Shown: positions 17,541 through 27,317, numbered from the stretch's first letter. The stretch: 64,000 bases of DNA from Cryobacterium sp. Y50 (GCF_002929805.1 NZ_PJJM01000088.1:20200-84199); one strand, 5' to 3'. Numbers and translations are program-made. The notes: generated by a model from the sequence alone, not told the origin.

Positions 17541-19199
17541 TCACGGCAGCAGGCGCGTGGGGCTGAGTCCCACGAAGGTGCGGTCGTCTTTCTGGAAGAA
17601 GTCGTTTCCTTTGTCGTCGACCACCAGGAAGGCGGGAAAGTTCTCGACCTCCACGCGGAAGACGGCTTCCATGCCGAGCTCGGCGTAGTCGATGACCTCG
17701 ACCGAGCGGATGCAGTCCTGCGCCAGCCACGCGGCCGGGCCGCCAACTGAGCCGAGGTAGAACCCGCCGTTGGCCTGGCAGGAGGCGGTGACTGCGGCGG
17801 AGCGGTTACCCTTGGCGAGCATCACCAGCGAGGCCCCGAGCGCCTGAAATTCGGCCACGTAGCCGTCCATGCGGCCGGCCGTCGTTGGCCCAAACGACCC
17901 CGACGGCATTCCCTCCGGCGTCTTGGCTGGGCCGGCGTAATAGATGGGGTGTTTGAGTAGGTAGTCGGGCACGCCCTCGCCGCGCGCAATCCGCTCGCGA
18001 ATCTTCGCGTGCACGATGTCGCGACCCACGATGAGTGTGCCCGTAAGTGAGAGCCGCATGCTCACCGTGCAGGCACTGAGCTGGGCGCGAATCTCCGCCA
18101 TGGGCACAGTGAGGTCGATGGCAACGGATGCCGACGCATCCGTTATTTCTGCCAGCCCGGTACTCGGGATGAACCGGGCCGGGTCGCGTTCGAGTTCTTC
18201 GAGGAACACCCCCTCCGGGGTGATACGGCCGAGCACCTGACGGTCGGCCGAGCATGACACCGCGATCGCAATGGGCAGCGAGCCGCCGTGGCGAGGCAGA
18301 CGCACCACCCGCACGTCGTGGCAGAAGTACTTTCCGCCGAACTGGGCGCCGAAACCGAGCTGGGTCGTGAGCTCGAACACCTTCTGCTCGAAGTCTTGGT
18401 CGCGATAGCCGTGTCCAGCGTCGCTGCCCTGCTCGGGCAGGGTGTCGAGGTAGTGGGCCGAGGCGAGCTTGGCGGTTTTCAGGGCGAATTCTGCGCTGGT
18501 TCCGCCGATCACGATGGCGAGATGGTAGGGCGGGCAGGCTGCGGTTCCGATGCTTTCGATCTTCGCCTTCAGGAACTCGAGCATTCTCTTTTCGTCGAGG
18601 ATCGACTTGGTCTCCTGATACAGGAAGGACTTGTTGGCGCTGCCGCCACCCTTCGCCATGAAGAGAAACTCGTACTCCAGCCCCTGCCCGAGGCCGATCT
18701 CGATCTGCGCGGGCAGGTTGTTCTGCGTATTCGCCTCGGTCCACATATCGACCGGGGACATCTGGGAGTAGCGCAGGTTGAGGTCCTGGTACGCCTGATA
18801 GACGCCGTGGCTGAGGCTGCGAGCATCCGTTCCGTCGGTCTGGATGCGGTGGCCCCGCTTGGCGGAGATGATGGCCGTTCCGGTGTCCTGGCACATGGGC
18901 AGCACTCCGCCGGAGGCGACGTTGGCGTTCTGCAGCAGGTCGAGTGCCACATATCGGTCGTTCGCCGAGGACTCTGGGTCGTCGATAATACGGCGCAGCT
19001 GGGCCAGGTGGGTGGGACGCAGAAAGTGGGCCAGGTCGCGAAAGGCCGCATCGGCGAGGGCCTCGATCGCGGACTGGTCTACCTCGAGCACGGCCTCCTC
19101 TCCACTGCCGCGCACCCTGTAGCCGGCCACGTCGAGGCGGCGCATCGGGGTGTCGGTGGGGCCGAGCGGCAACTGGTCGACATAGCTGAACTCAGCCAT
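17541..19199 (-). CDS. Class I (4Fe-4S) fumarate hydratase
   Basis: The 552-residue length equals FumA/FumB with both halves fused. Cys103 ([10 protein letters not shown]) and two further Cys (TAACPPYH near 221; [10 protein letters not shown] near 316) are the expected 4Fe-4S ligands. The C-terminal part has [12 protein letters not shown] and KGNRS. Class I fumarases hydrate fumarate, and some are promiscuous towards mesaconate or dehydrate D-tartrate. That suits both the tartrate and branched-diacid neighbours better than a housekeeping TCA role. I chose ATG 19199, which overlaps the stop of the upstream CoA-transferase gene by one base; a GTG directly before it is possible. The Fe-S cluster is expected to be oxygen-labile. 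Confidence 0.9.
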   Translation of the reverse strand: MAEFSYVDQLPLGPTDTPMRRLDVAGYRVRGSGEEAVLEVDQSAIEALADAAFRDLAHFLRPTHLAQLRRIIDDPESSANDRYVALDLLQNANVASGGVLPMCQDTGTAIISAKRGHRIQTDGTDARSLSHGVYQAYQDLNLRYSQMSPVDMWTEANTQNNLPAQIEIGLGQGLEYEFLFMAKGGGSANKSFLYQETKSILDEKRMLEFLKAKIESIGTAACPPYHLAIVIGGTSAEFALKTAKLASAHYLDTLPEQGSDAGHGYRDQDFEQKVFELTTQLGFGAQFGGKYFCHDVRVVRLPRHGGSLPIAIAVSCSADRQVLGRITPEGVFLEELERDPARFIPSTGLAEITDASASVAIDLTVPMAEIRAQLSACTVSMRLSLTGTLIVGRDIVHAKIRERIARGEGVPDYLLKHPIYYAGPAKTPEGMPSGSFGPTTAGRMDGYVAEFQALGASLVMLAKGNRSAAVTASCQANGGFYLGSVGGPAAWLAQDCIRSVEVIDYAELGMEAVFRVEVENFPAFLVVDDKGNDFFQKDDRTFVGLSPTRLLP

Positions 19200-20386
19200 C
19201 ACAGCACGCCCGCGCCGGTGAGCTCGTCGATGGCTGCGGCGCTGTAGCCGAGGGCCCCAAGGATAGACCGGGTGTCGGCACCCACGTCGGGCACCCGGTC
19301 CATACGCACGGCCTGCCCCACCACGGTCACGGCCGGGAGCAAAGCCCGCACCGGTCCAGCCGAAGTCTCGACGGTGCGCCAGCGGTTTCGCGCGCTGAGC
19401 TGCGGGTGGGTGAGGACGTCTTTCACCTCGCGCTGACGTGCAAACGCCACCGTTGACTCGGCGAGGCGGCGTTCCATCTCCGGACCATCGTGGACGGCAA
19501 AGACCGCATCGACCACGGCATGCAGCTCGGTGCGGTGCGTCAAGCGCACACTGCTGGTGGCGAAGCGCTCGTCGTTAATCAGATCCGGTCGTTCCAGTAC
19601 ACCGGTGCAGAACGACGCCCACTCGCGGTCGTTCTGCACCGAGAGCACGACGTCCACGCCGTCTCCGGCCCGGAACGTGCCGTAGGGGGCGATCGAGGCA
19701 TGGCTGGTGCCGGCACGGGCCGGAGCGGTTCCGCCGTATTCGGTGTAGTAGAGGGGAAAGCCCATCCACTCGACCACGGAATCGAAGAGGCTCACCTCGA
19801 CCTCTGACCCTTCACCGGTGCGCTCGCGGTGAAACAGGGCGGTGAGAATTCCGGAGAGGGCGTACATGCCAGCGCCAATATCCGCCGTAGGAATACCAGT
19901 CTTGGCGGGAGCCTCCGCGGTGCCCGTGATCGCCACGAGTCCGGCCTCGCTTTGAATCAGCAGGTCATAGGCCTTGGCGTCTCGGTACGGGCCACTACTG
20001 CCATATCCGCTGATGGAACAGGTAATCAGGGTCGGGTAGCGCTCGCGCAATTCGGCGGCGCCGAGACCGAGGCGAGCCGCCGCATCCGGTGCCAGATTCT
20101 GCACGAAGACGTCGGCGGTGGCAAGCAGCTCGTGCATAATCGCCAGGGCCTCTGGCCGTTTCAGGTCGAGGGCGAGACTCTCCTTGTTGCGGTTGAGCCA
20201 GACGAAGTGGCTGGAGAGCCCGTTCACCGTCTCGTCGTAGCCGCGGGCGAAATCGCCTGTGCCTGGACGTTCGATCTTGATCACTCTGGCGCCCTGGTCG
20301 GCGAGGTGTCGGGTGGCCAGGGGTGCAGCTACGGCGTGTTCGCAGGAGATCACCGTGATGCCCTCGAGGGGCAGAGTCTGGGACAT
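19199..20386 (-). CDS. CaiB/BaiF class III CoA-transferase
   Basis: A 395-residue class III CoA-transferase. The N-terminal [31 protein letters not shown], the [12 protein letters not shown] block, and the [11 protein letters not shown] segment near residue 165-178 holding the catalytic Asp are all present. It moves CoA from a donor such as succinyl-CoA to an acyl acceptor, here probably a dicarboxylate. ATG 20386 follows GAAGG with a six-base spacer; the TTG at 20392 is less likely. It is the first gene of the long minus-strand operon to 11215 and is divergent from a GntR regulator. A homologous but clearly diverged CoA-transferase is at 24119. Acceptor identity is not visible from sequence. 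Confidence 0.85.
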   Translation of the reverse strand: MSQTLPLEGITVISCEHAVAAPLATRHLADQGARVIKIERPGTGDFARGYDETVNGLSSHFVWLNRNKESLALDLKRPEALAIMHELLATADVFVQNLAPDAAARLGLGAAELRERYPTLITCSISGYGSSGPYRDAKAYDLLIQSEAGLVAITGTAEAPAKTGIPTADIGAGMYALSGILTALFHRERTGEGSEVEVSLFDSVVEWMGFPLYYTEYGGTAPARAGTSHASIAPYGTFRAGDGVDVVLSVQNDREWASFCTGVLERPDLINDERFATSSVRLTHRTELHAVVDAVFAVHDGPEMERRLAESTVAFARQREVKDVLTHPQLSARNRWRTVETSAGPVRALLPAVTVVGQAVRMDRVPDVGADTRSILGALGYSAAAIDELTGAGVL

Positions 20387-20411
20387 ATTCAACCTTCAAC
20401 ACTGACGATAA

Positions 20412-20441
20412 AATGCATGATTCTCTAAACAATGTATCATT
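20412..20441. promoter_or_regulatory. Paired operator-like sites between CoA-transferase and GntR genes
   Basis: AATGCATGATT (20412-20422) and AATGTATCATT (20431-20441) sit 19 bases apart, about two helical turns, in the divergent promoter gap. Both fit AATRYATNATT, seen again before the acyl-CoA dehydrogenase/MaoC pair and before dctP. FCD-type GntR proteins bind such AT-rich near-palindromes. The arrangement suggests autoregulation and control of the minus-strand operon. Confidence 0.55.
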
Positions 20442-20535
20442 TTGAAACGGAGGCATCTACCCCTCGTCCAGTGGATGCGGTTCGGATAGAGTGAGGCCTT
20501 TGACCGCCACCCCGCGAAAAATGCAAGGAAATCCG

Positions 20536-21219
20536 ATGGGAATAACCGAGGCGCCCCCCACAAAGCGGGATCAGATCGTCGACGAACTGCGACGCCTGAT
20601 TCTCAGCGGCAATCTGCCCCGCGGCGCGAAGCTGCCCCAAGATGAACTAGCCCGCCAGTTCAGCAGCAGCATCACCCCGGTGCGCGAGGCCCTGCGCGCC
20701 CTCGAAGCCGAGAACCTCGTGGTGAGCGAACCTCGGCGCGGAGTTCGGGTAGCCGGTATCAATTTCGAGCGGGCCAAAGCGACTTATATTATTCGCCGGC
20801 TCACCGAGAGCTACGCTATGCGGCGTGCGGCTATCCGACTCTCCCCGCTCGAACTGCGCCAGGCCGAAGTGCTGCTCGACGAGCTGAACGCGGCCACCGC
20901 CCGCCACGATTCGGATGCCGTCCGCCAATTGAATAAGCGCTTCCACTTCTTCTTCTACGAGCGCTGCGGCATTCCCAGCCTGGTCGAAGAGATCGATGCT
21001 CTCTGGAGAGTATTCCCGTGGGACTTGCTGCTCGACTCCCCCGAACCGGCCGAAGACTCCGAGGCCGAGCACCGAGCGATGCTCGAAGCCGTGCGCGCCG
21101 GAGACGCCGAAGCGGCGGGGCTGGCCCTCGAGCATCACGTGTCGCGCAGCTTCATTGCGCTGAACGCGCGCTACACCGGCAAGCCGCCCGCCGACCCTTT
21201 CGACATCGCCAACGACTGA
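20536..21219 (+). CDS. GntR family regulator (FCD type)
   Basis: The 227-residue protein has a winged helix at residues 10-75 (RDQIVDELRRLILSGNLPRGAKLPQDELARQF then SITPVREALRALEAENLV) and an all-helical FCD-type ligand domain (RRLTESYAMRRAAI, LNKRFHFFFYERCG, EHRAMLEAVRAGDAEAAGLALEHHVSRS). The RFHFFFY and EHRAML residues include the metal-binding His/Asp positions of FCD proteins, though the Asp-x3-His pattern is altered. ATG 20536 has AAGGAA seven bases upstream. It is divergent from the CoA-transferase-led operon and should sense a carboxylic acid intermediate and control both directions. Confidence 0.85.
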   Translation: MGITEAPPTKRDQIVDELRRLILSGNLPRGAKLPQDELARQFSSSITPVREALRALEAENLVVSEPRRGVRVAGINFERAKATYIIRRLTESYAMRRAAIRLSPLELRQAEVLLDELNAATARHDSDAVRQLNKRFHFFFYERCGIPSLVEEIDALWRVFPWDLLLDSPEPAEDSEAEHRAMLEAVRAGDAEAAGLALEHHVSRSFIALNARYTGKPPADPFDIAND

Positions 21220-21284
21220 CGCGCGGTTCGTTGGCCAGGGCGACGGATGCCGTACGTTGTGCTGGGCGCACCGCCCGGACACGT

Positions 21285-22145
21285 TCACGCTTGCGCGGCC
21301 TCTGCCCCACGGCGGGCGAGGATGCGCTCGGCCCGTACGGTGACCGGGCGGTCGATCATCTGTCCGTTCACCTGAGCTGCACCCCCGGTGGCGCCGATCA
21401 CGCTGCGTGCCCAGTCGATCTCGGCCGGCGTGGGGCGGAACGCGGCCGCCACCGGTTCGAGCTGGGCGGGGTGAATGCAGAGCTTGCCGCCGAAGCCGAA
21501 CTGCCGGGCGAGGGCAGCCGAATCGGTCACTGCCCCGGTGTCACTAATTTGCACGCTCGGCGAGTCAAGCGGCGCTTCGAGGCCGGCCGCGCGCGAGGCG
21601 ACGACGATAGCCGACCGGGCGTAGTCGAGCACGCGGTCGCCAGCACCGGCGTTGATATCGAGGGCGTAGTCGATGGCGCCGAAGGCCAACCGAGTCACGC
21701 CCGGCACCCGGGCCAGCTCGGGCGCGTTCTGCACGCCGGCGGCGGACTCAATCAGCGCCACGAGCGCGAGCGGCGGTCCGGCAACCCCGGCAAACGCGGC
21801 CGCGACCTCGCGGAGCAGTTCGGGGTTTTCGGCCTTGGGCACGACGAGACCGAGCAACCCGTGGCCGGGCCGCGCGGCGAGGTCACGGAGAGCTGCGAGC
21901 TCCGCGGGCAAGCTCACAGCCCCCGCGGCGTTGACGCGCACGAGGGCGCGAACCGGGTCGGGGCCGGCGGCAAGGTGCTCGAGGATGGCAACCAGGGCAT
22001 CCGCTTTAAACTCGGACGCGACGGCGTCTTCAAGGTCGATAATCACGACGTCGGCCGCTGAACCGGTGGCCTTGCGAAAGCGCTCTGGCCGGTCGCCGGG
22101 CACGAACAGGGCGGTCACGACGCTGGCCGTGGTGGTACGGGACAT
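21285..22145 (-). CDS. CitE-like HpcH/HpaI aldolase (malyl/citramalyl-CoA lyase family)
   Basis: A 286-residue TIM-barrel lyase: FVPGDRPERF near residue 12-21, ADVVIIDLEDAVA (33-45) with the metal-site acids, ALVALIESAAGVQNAPELA with a second acidic ligand, AFGAIDYALDI, and FGFGGKLCIHPAQLEPV near the end. Family members cleave malyl-CoA, citramalyl-CoA or beta-methylmalyl-CoA. ATG 22145 follows AGGAGACACC. With CoA-transferase and MaoC genes nearby, a citramalyl-CoA lyase giving pyruvate and acetyl-CoA is the most coherent role, but malyl-CoA lyase cannot be excluded. It runs behind the acyl-CoA dehydrogenase gene, about 38 bases apart. Confidence 0.8.
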   Translation of the reverse strand: MSRTTTASVVTALFVPGDRPERFRKATGSAADVVIIDLEDAVASEFKADALVAILEHLAAGPDPVRALVRVNAAGAVSLPAELAALRDLAARPGHGLLGLVVPKAENPELLREVAAAFAGVAGPPLALVALIESAAGVQNAPELARVPGVTRLAFGAIDYALDINAGAGDRVLDYARSAIVVASRAAGLEAPLDSPSVQISDTGAVTDSAALARQFGFGGKLCIHPAQLEPVAAAFRPTPAEIDWARSVIGATGGAAQVNGQMIDRPVTVRAERILARRGAEAAQA

Positions 22146-22183
22146 GGTGTCTCCTGGCTTGATCGGCACGAGATCGGTGACGC

Positions 22184-23383
22184 TCAGTATGAGCGGGGCA
22201 GGCCGAGCACCTTGGTGGCCACGAAACTCTTGATGAGGTTATTGCTCACCGGAGCGGTCTGGAACATGCGTGTCTCGCGAAACTTGCGCTCCACGTCGTA
22301 CTCGTCCACGAAGCCGTAGCCGCCGTGGGTGTCGAGGCACGCATTGGCAGCGGCCCAGCTGGCCTCCGAGGAGAGGTGCTTGGCCATGTTGGCCTCGGCG
22401 CCACACGGCGCGCCAGCGTCGAAGAGGCGGGCTGCTTCGTAACGCATCAGGTCGGCCGCACGTACCTTCATGTAGGCGTCGGCAATGGGAAACTGCACGC
22501 CCTGGTTGCTGCCGATCGGGCGGCCGAAGACCTCGCGGCTGTTCGCATAAGCGCTGGCTCGGGCACTGAACCAGTAGCCGTCGCCGATGGCCTCGGCCGA
22601 CAGCAGAATGCGCTCGGCGTTCCAGCCGTCCAGTACGTAGCGGAAACCGCGGTCGACTTCGCCGATCACCGCGCTTTTGGGCACCCGCATGCCGCGGTAG
22701 TGCACCTGGTTGGTGGCGTAGTTGAACATTGTGCGCACTGGGATGGTTTCAAGAGTGTGCGGCTGCTCGGCACGAACCTTGCGCAGGTCGACGAGGAACA
22801 GGGTGAGGCCCACGGTCTTGTCGGCGCCCCGGTCGCTCGTGCGGGCCAGCACCATGGCCAGGTCGGAGTCGTTGATGCGGCTGGTCCAGTTCTTGTGGCC
22901 GGTGATCACGAAATCATCGCCATCGGCCTCGGCGCGGGTGCGGATGCTCGTGGTGTCCAGGCCAGCGACATCCTCGGTGACCGAGAACGCCTGCAGGCGC
23001 AGCCGGCCGGCCGCGATTTCCGGCAGATATATGGCCTTCTGGGCTGCTGTGCCGTGGCGTAGTAGCGCGCCCATGATGTACATCTGGGCGTGACAGGCGG
23101 CGGAATGACCGCCGGAGCGGTTGATCTCCTCCATGATCACGCTGGCCTGGGTGAGGGAGTAGCCGAGGCCGCCGTACTCGGTGGGGATGAGGGCGCTGAG
23201 CAGGCGGGCTCGGGTGAGGGTCTCCACGAATTCCTGCGGGTAGCTGCGGTCGCGGTCGCTCTGGCGCCAATACTCATCAGGGAAGCCGGCGCAGAGGTCC
23301 CTGGTGAACTGTCGGATCTCCTGCACCGAGAGCGTGGCCGAAGCCTGCGGAGTGGCCGGTGCAATGTCGAGCAGGTTTGGCAT
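22184..23383 (-). CDS. Acyl-CoA dehydrogenase
   Basis: The 399-residue flavoprotein has LQAFSVTEDVAGLDTTSIRTRA (substrate/FAD loop), GHKNWTSRINDSDLAMVLART, the FAD-binding GRPIGSNQGVQFPIADAY, and near the C-terminus DTHGGYGFVDEYDVERKFRETR, where the catalytic Glu and the GGYGF loop of the family are expected. It oxidises an acyl-CoA at C2-C3 and passes electrons to ETF. It is the first gene of the operon with the CitE-like lyase; AAGGAGCTCTC precedes the ATG. Substrate could be methylsuccinyl-CoA or a related branched acyl-CoA given the neighbours; this is inference, and other chain lengths remain possible. Confidence 0.85.
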   Translation of the reverse strand: MPNLLDIAPATPQASATLSVQEIRQFTRDLCAGFPDEYWRQSDRDRSYPQEFVETLTRARLLSALIPTEYGGLGYSLTQASVIMEEINRSGGHSAACHAQMYIMGALLRHGTAAQKAIYLPEIAAGRLRLQAFSVTEDVAGLDTTSIRTRAEADGDDFVITGHKNWTSRINDSDLAMVLARTSDRGADKTVGLTLFLVDLRKVRAEQPHTLETIPVRTMFNYATNQVHYRGMRVPKSAVIGEVDRGFRYVLDGWNAERILLSAEAIGDGYWFSARASAYANSREVFGRPIGSNQGVQFPIADAYMKVRAADLMRYEAARLFDAGAPCGAEANMAKHLSSEASWAAANACLDTHGGYGFVDEYDVERKFRETRMFQTAPVSNNLIKSFVATKVLGLPRSY

Positions 23384-23430
23384 GAGAGCTCCTTAACGAG
23401 TGCTGGACGAACGGATCGATACGAGACTAC

Positions 23431-23532
23431 ATAATATATTATCGACACACTAGCCCCGTTTATGTCCGCGGGTTCCACTTGACTTTGCCTTATTCTTCGC
23501 GGAAACTGGCCACCGGCAGACAATATATTCTG
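23431..23532. promoter_or_regulatory. AT-rich operator-like sites in the divergent ACAD/MaoC promoter
   Basis: ATAATATATTAT at 23431-23442 is a perfect 12-base palindrome; AATATATTATC (23433-23443) matches the AATRYATNATT motif at most positions. A weaker AATATATTCTG lies at 23522-23532, just before the MaoC start. These are likely operator or promoter elements for the divergent acyl-CoA dehydrogenase and MaoC genes. Confidence 0.45.
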
Positions 23533-23551
23533 CGCACGAGGAGACCCACTC

Positions 23552-24115
23552 ATGACCGAGCACACCCTGTCCCGCGATTCCACCGACCGCGTCGTCGCGG
23601 GATGGACCGGACGCCTCTGGGAAGACTTCGCCGTCGGCGATATCTACTACCACCCGCTGGGCAAGACCGTCACCGAGGGTGACAATCAAATGTTCACGTT
23701 GATGACGCAAAACGTGGCCAAGACGCACATCGACAGCAACTTCGCGCTGCGCACGGAGTACAAGCTACCGCTCGTGAACTCCACCTTCATCCTCGCGCTC
23801 GTTACCGGGCAGTCCACCATCGACCTGTCGATGAACGTCTTCGCCAACCTCGGCTGGGACAAGGTACGCATGCCCAGCCCGGTCTTCGAGGGCGACACCA
23901 TCTACTCGCGCTCCAAGGTGCTGGCCACCCGGGCCTCGAAGTCGCGTCCCACCCTGGGCCTCGTGACCGTGGCGACCGAGGGGTACAACCAGAACAGTGT
24001 CATCGTGATGAGCTACCAGCGCACGTTCATGGTCTACCGCGAGGGGCACCTGCCCGACTTGGAGGACACCCGCCCGAACGAGGCGAGCCTGCCTGCGACG
24101 TTCGAAAAGAGCTAG
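23552..24115 (+). CDS. MaoC family hydratase
   Basis: The 187-residue hot-dog-fold protein has LWEDFAVGDIYYHPLGKTVTEGDNQMFTLMT near the N-terminus and a hydratase-like THIDSNFALRT stretch near residues 56-66, where the catalytic Asp and His of MaoC enzymes occur; VRMPSPVFEGDTIYSRSKVL follows. It should hydrate an enoyl-CoA such as mesaconyl-CoA or itaconyl-CoA. Its ATG lies at the end of a GAGGAGACCCACTC ribosome region. The downstream CoA-transferase starts three bases after its stop, so the pair is co-translated. Exact substrate is an inference from context. Confidence 0.8.
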   Translation: MTEHTLSRDSTDRVVAGWTGRLWEDFAVGDIYYHPLGKTVTEGDNQMFTLMTQNVAKTHIDSNFALRTEYKLPLVNSTFILALVTGQSTIDLSMNVFANLGWDKVRMPSPVFEGDTIYSRSKVLATRASKSRPTLGLVTVATEGYNQNSVIVMSYQRTFMVYREGHLPDLEDTRPNEASLPATFEKS

Positions 24116-24118
24116 AGG

Positions 24119-25261
24119 ATGGGCGCATTGCCGTTGGCCGGGCTTACGGTCGTCTCCCTTGAGCAAGCCGTCGCCGCGCCGTTCGCTACCCGGCAGCTCG
24201 CCGACCTCGGCGCGCGGGTGATCAAGGTGGAGCGGGACACCGGCGATTTCGCCCGAGGTTACGACGAGACCGTGCACGGCATGTCGAGCTACTTCGTGTG
24301 GCTCAACCGCAGTAAGGAAAGCATCGTGCTCGACCTGAAGAGCGACTCGGGCCTGGCCGTGCTGCGAGAAATGGTCAGCCGCGCCGACGTGCTGGTGCAA
24401 AATCTCGCACCGGGGGCTGTGGAACGGCTCGGTCTCGGACCCGACGATGCCCTCGCCTTCAACCCGCGGCTCATCCACGCGTCTATCTCGGGCTACGGCC
24501 GCGGCGGCAGCTATGAGCAGAAGAAAGCCTACGACCTGCTCGTGCAGTGCGAAGCCGGCTTGCTGAGCGTCACTGGCACACCCGAGGACCCTGCTAAGGT
24601 CGGCGTCTCCATCGCGGATATCTGCGCCGGCATGTACACCTTCTCGGGAATCCTCACCTCGCTGCTGCAGCGCGCCACGACCGGGCGCGGCGACGTGCTC
24701 GAGGTATCGATGCTCGAGGCGCTCGGCGAGTGGATGCACCAGCCTTACTTCTTCGCCGAGTACGGCGGTACTCCCCCGCAGCGCAACGGCGCACAGCACG
24801 CGTCGATCGCGCCCTACGGCCCGTTCGATACCGCGGACGGCACGGTCTTCTTCGGTATCCAGAACGAGCGAGAATGGGCGACGTTCTGCACGGATGTGCT
24901 GGGCCGCCCCCTTCTCGGGATGCAGCCGGATTTTCGGGGCAACGCCCTGCGGGTGCAAAACCGGCCAGCGCTGCACGCGGTGATCCTCGATGTGCTCAGC
25001 GCCCTCACCTCCGTGGAGGTGCTCGCTCGACTGGACCGCGCGAACATCGCCAACGCGCAACTGCGCAGCATGCACGATTTTTCGGCGCACCCGCAGCTGG
25101 CCGAACGCGGGCGATGGCAGAATGTCGACTCACCGGTGGGGCCGGTGCGCAGCCTGATTCCGCCGGTGACGAGCCGTGAGACCGGGTTTCGCATGGACCC
25201 GGTGCCGGCGATCGGGCAGCACACCGAGCAGATCCTGGCTGAGCTCGGGCTCACGCTGTAG
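24119..25261 (+). CDS. CaiB/BaiF class III CoA-transferase (second paralogue)
   Basis: The 380-residue protein parallels the one at 19199: LTVVSLEQAVAAPFATRQLADLGARVIKVE, NRSKESIVLDLK, and VSIADICAGMYTFSGILT with the catalytic Asp near residue 165. It starts three bases after the MaoC gene stop. As a CoA-transferase it would activate a dicarboxylate that MaoC then hydrates, or accept CoA from its product. The two paralogues lie in opposite operons in the same island and may serve different substrates such as C4 and C5 diacids. Family assignment is firm and substrate unknown. Confidence 0.85.
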   Translation: MGALPLAGLTVVSLEQAVAAPFATRQLADLGARVIKVERDTGDFARGYDETVHGMSSYFVWLNRSKESIVLDLKSDSGLAVLREMVSRADVLVQNLAPGAVERLGLGPDDALAFNPRLIHASISGYGRGGSYEQKKAYDLLVQCEAGLLSVTGTPEDPAKVGVSIADICAGMYTFSGILTSLLQRATTGRGDVLEVSMLEALGEWMHQPYFFAEYGGTPPQRNGAQHASIAPYGPFDTADGTVFFGIQNEREWATFCTDVLGRPLLGMQPDFRGNALRVQNRPALHAVILDVLSALTSVEVLARLDRANIANAQLRSMHDFSAHPQLAERGRWQNVDSPVGPVRSLIPPVTSRETGFRMDPVPAIGQHTEQILAELGLTL

Positions 25262-25309
25262 CTGCGCTGCCGTAAATTAGGAGTTATCCTGCCCGAGAAA
25301 GGACCCGCG

Positions 25310-26014
25310 ATGGCCTCCCGCCGCCCTTCGACGCGCGCCCGCCCCCAGCTGAGCGATGAGGCCTCGGGCTACGTGCGCGGCATGATCATGTCCGGTGAGC
25401 TGCCGCCCGGCACGGCCGTGCGCGCCGAGACCATCGGCGCGGCACTGGGCATCTCCACCACACCGGCGCGCGAGGCGCTGCAGGCGTTGCGGGTAGAGGG
25501 ATTTCTGGAGCTGGTGCCGCGGCGCGGATTCCAGGTGGCTGTGCTTACCGGGCAAGACGTGCGAGACCTCTTCACCGTGCAAGCGTTGATCGCCGGCGAA
25601 CTCGCCGCCCGGGCCGCCGTGGCCGCCACTCCCGAGGATCTCTCCGAGCTCGAAGCGCTGCATCACGAACTGATCGCAGCCTCCGCGCGCGGCAACCTTG
25701 AGCTGCTCGAGGAGAAAAATCACGCTTTCCACCGGGAGATCAACCTGATCGCCGGTGCGCCCAAGATCATCTGGGCGCTCGGCTTGATGACGCGGTATGT
25801 GCCCCGGAAGTTCTATTCCAGCATTGCGGGCTGGCCCGAGGCCACTGCGAACGATCACGCCCAGCTGCTGGCGGACATCCGTTCCCATGACGCACAGGCC
25901 TCACGTGTGGACATGCAGGCGCACGTCGAGCACGCCGGCGAGCTGCTCGCCGTACACTTCGACGAGCGAACAAGCGCGGCGGCAGTTGACGTGACAGCTG
26001 GGCCGCCCGACTGA
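25310..26014 (+). CDS. GntR family regulator (second copy)
   Basis: The 234-residue protein has a winged helix (LSDEASGYVRGMIMSGELPPGTAVRAETIGAALGIS then TTPAREALQALRVEGFLELVPRRGF at about residues 15-75) and an FCD-type effector domain (EKNHAFHREINLIAGAPKI, NDHAQLLADIRSHD) whose Asp/His residues could bind metal. GAGAAAGGACCCGCG precedes the ATG. It follows the MaoC/CoA-transferase pair and is convergent with the TRAP operon. It probably responds to an acid or CoA-ester intermediate of this island; which of the AATRYATNATT sites it binds is not known. Confidence 0.85.
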   Translation: MASRRPSTRARPQLSDEASGYVRGMIMSGELPPGTAVRAETIGAALGISTTPAREALQALRVEGFLELVPRRGFQVAVLTGQDVRDLFTVQALIAGELAARAAVAATPEDLSELEALHHELIAASARGNLELLEEKNHAFHREINLIAGAPKIIWALGLMTRYVPRKFYSSIAGWPEATANDHAQLLADIRSHDAQASRVDMQAHVEHAGELLAVHFDERTSAAAVDVTAGPPD

Positions 26015-26036
26015 GTCGGGTGGCCCAGACGTCAAC
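25985..26036. terminator. Strong bidirectional hairpin terminator
   Basis: Nested arms pair over 52 bases: GTTGACGT (25985-25992) with ACGTCAAC (26029-26036), and CTGGGCC (25998-26004) with GGCCCAG (26022-26028), with CCCGAC/GTCGGG at the tip. It overlaps the end of the GntR gene and lies directly before the stop of dctM on the other strand. It can terminate both convergent transcripts. Confidence 0.8.
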
Positions 26037-27317
26037 TTAGAGCGCGAAGGTCGAGAGCTGCGGTACAAAGGTCACGATGACCAGGGCGATCAACAACACG
26101 CCGACGCTCGGCAGAGCCGCCTTCGCAACTCGGAGGATGTTCATTCCCGTGAGCCCACTCGCGACAAACAGGTTGAGTCCGAGCGGTGGAGTCATCATGC
26201 CGATCTCCAGGTTGAGTACCATGATGATGCCGAAGTGGATCGGGTCGACGCCGAGTTCCATCGCCACCGGCAGCAGCACCGGGGCGAGGATGAGGATGGC
26301 GCTCGAGGTCTCCATGAACATGCCCACTACGATGAGCAGCAGGTTCACGATGAGCAGGAACATCACGGGGGTGAGATTTGATCCCAGCAGCGCCTCGCTC
26401 ACCTGACCTGGGATGCGCTCGGCCGTGAGCACGAAGGAGAACAGGATTCCGGAGGCCACAATGAACATGATCATCGACGAGGTACGCGCGGAGCCCATGA
26501 GAATCGAGACCAGGTCCTTCACCTTAATCTCCCGGTAAACGAAGATCGACACCACGAGGGCGTAGAAGACGGCCATGGCCGCCGCCTCGGTCGGGGTGAA
26601 GAAGCCCGCGTAGATGCCGCCAAGCACGAAAACCGGCAGGAACAGGCTCAGCGCAGCGTCGCGCAGAGCACGGAACCGCTCCCCGTTAGTCATGCGGATC
26701 GCGTTCTCGCCCATGCCGTACTTGCGGCGGCGCGAGATGACCACGGCCAGGATCAGCAGCCCGATGCCGGCCATGATGCCCGGTCCGATGCCTGCCACGA
26801 ACAGGTCGCCGATGGACTGCTCAGTCGAGATGCCGTAGACGATCAGCGGGATCGACGGCGGGATCAGGATACCTAGCGAGCCCGAGGTGGTGACCAGGCC
26901 TGTGGAGAAGTCTTTGCCGTACCCGTTCTTGATCATCGCCGGGATGATCAGCGTTCCGACAGCGACCACGGTGGCCGGGCTGGATCCGCTGATCGCGGCG
27001 AAAAACATGCAGGCCAGCACGGCGGTCATGGCGAGTCCGCCACGGAAATGGCCGACCAGCGCGTTGGACGCGTTAATGAGCCGCTTACTGATGCCGCCCC
27101 TGCTCATTAGGTTGGCCGCCAACACGAAGAACGGTATGGCCATCAACGGGAAGGTATTGAGCGAGTTGAACAGCCGCTCCGGCACCTGGGTAAGCGGGAT
27201 GCTGGTGAAGAAATAAAAGTAGAGGAACGACGTTAGCCCCATGGCCACAGCGATGGGCGTCGAGGTGAGCAGCAGGCCGAAGAGCAGAATGAGCAAGACG
27301 AGCAGGCCTTCGATCAC
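26037..27317 (-). CDS. dctM: TRAP transporter large permease
   Basis: The 426-residue DctM has about twelve hydrophobic segments and familiar blocks: PFFVLAANLMSRGGIS, FFAAISGSSPATVVAVGTLIIPAM, TTSGSLGILIPPSIPLIVYG and GMMTPPLGLNLFVASG. It forms the ion-coupled channel for a C4-type acid delivered by DctP. The GTG start overlaps the dctQ stop (GTGA). In this island the cargo is probably a dicarboxylate used by the CoA-transferases. Confidence 0.9.
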   Translation of the reverse strand: MIEGLLVLLILLFGLLLTSTPIAVAMGLTSFLYFYFFTSIPLTQVPERLFNSLNTFPLMAIPFFVLAANLMSRGGISKRLINASNALVGHFRGGLAMTAVLACMFFAAISGSSPATVVAVGTLIIPAMIKNGYGKDFSTGLVTTSGSLGILIPPSIPLIVYGISTEQSIGDLFVAGIGPGIMAGIGLLILAVVISRRRKYGMGENAIRMTNGERFRALRDAALSLFLPVFVLGGIYAGFFTPTEAAAMAVFYALVVSIFVYREIKVKDLVSILMGSARTSSMIMFIVASGILFSFVLTAERIPGQVSEALLGSNLTPVMFLLIVNLLLIVVGMFMETSSAILILAPVLLPVAMELGVDPIHFGIIMVLNLEIGMMTPPLGLNLFVASGLTGMNILRVAKAALPSVGVLLIALVIVTFVPQLSTFAL

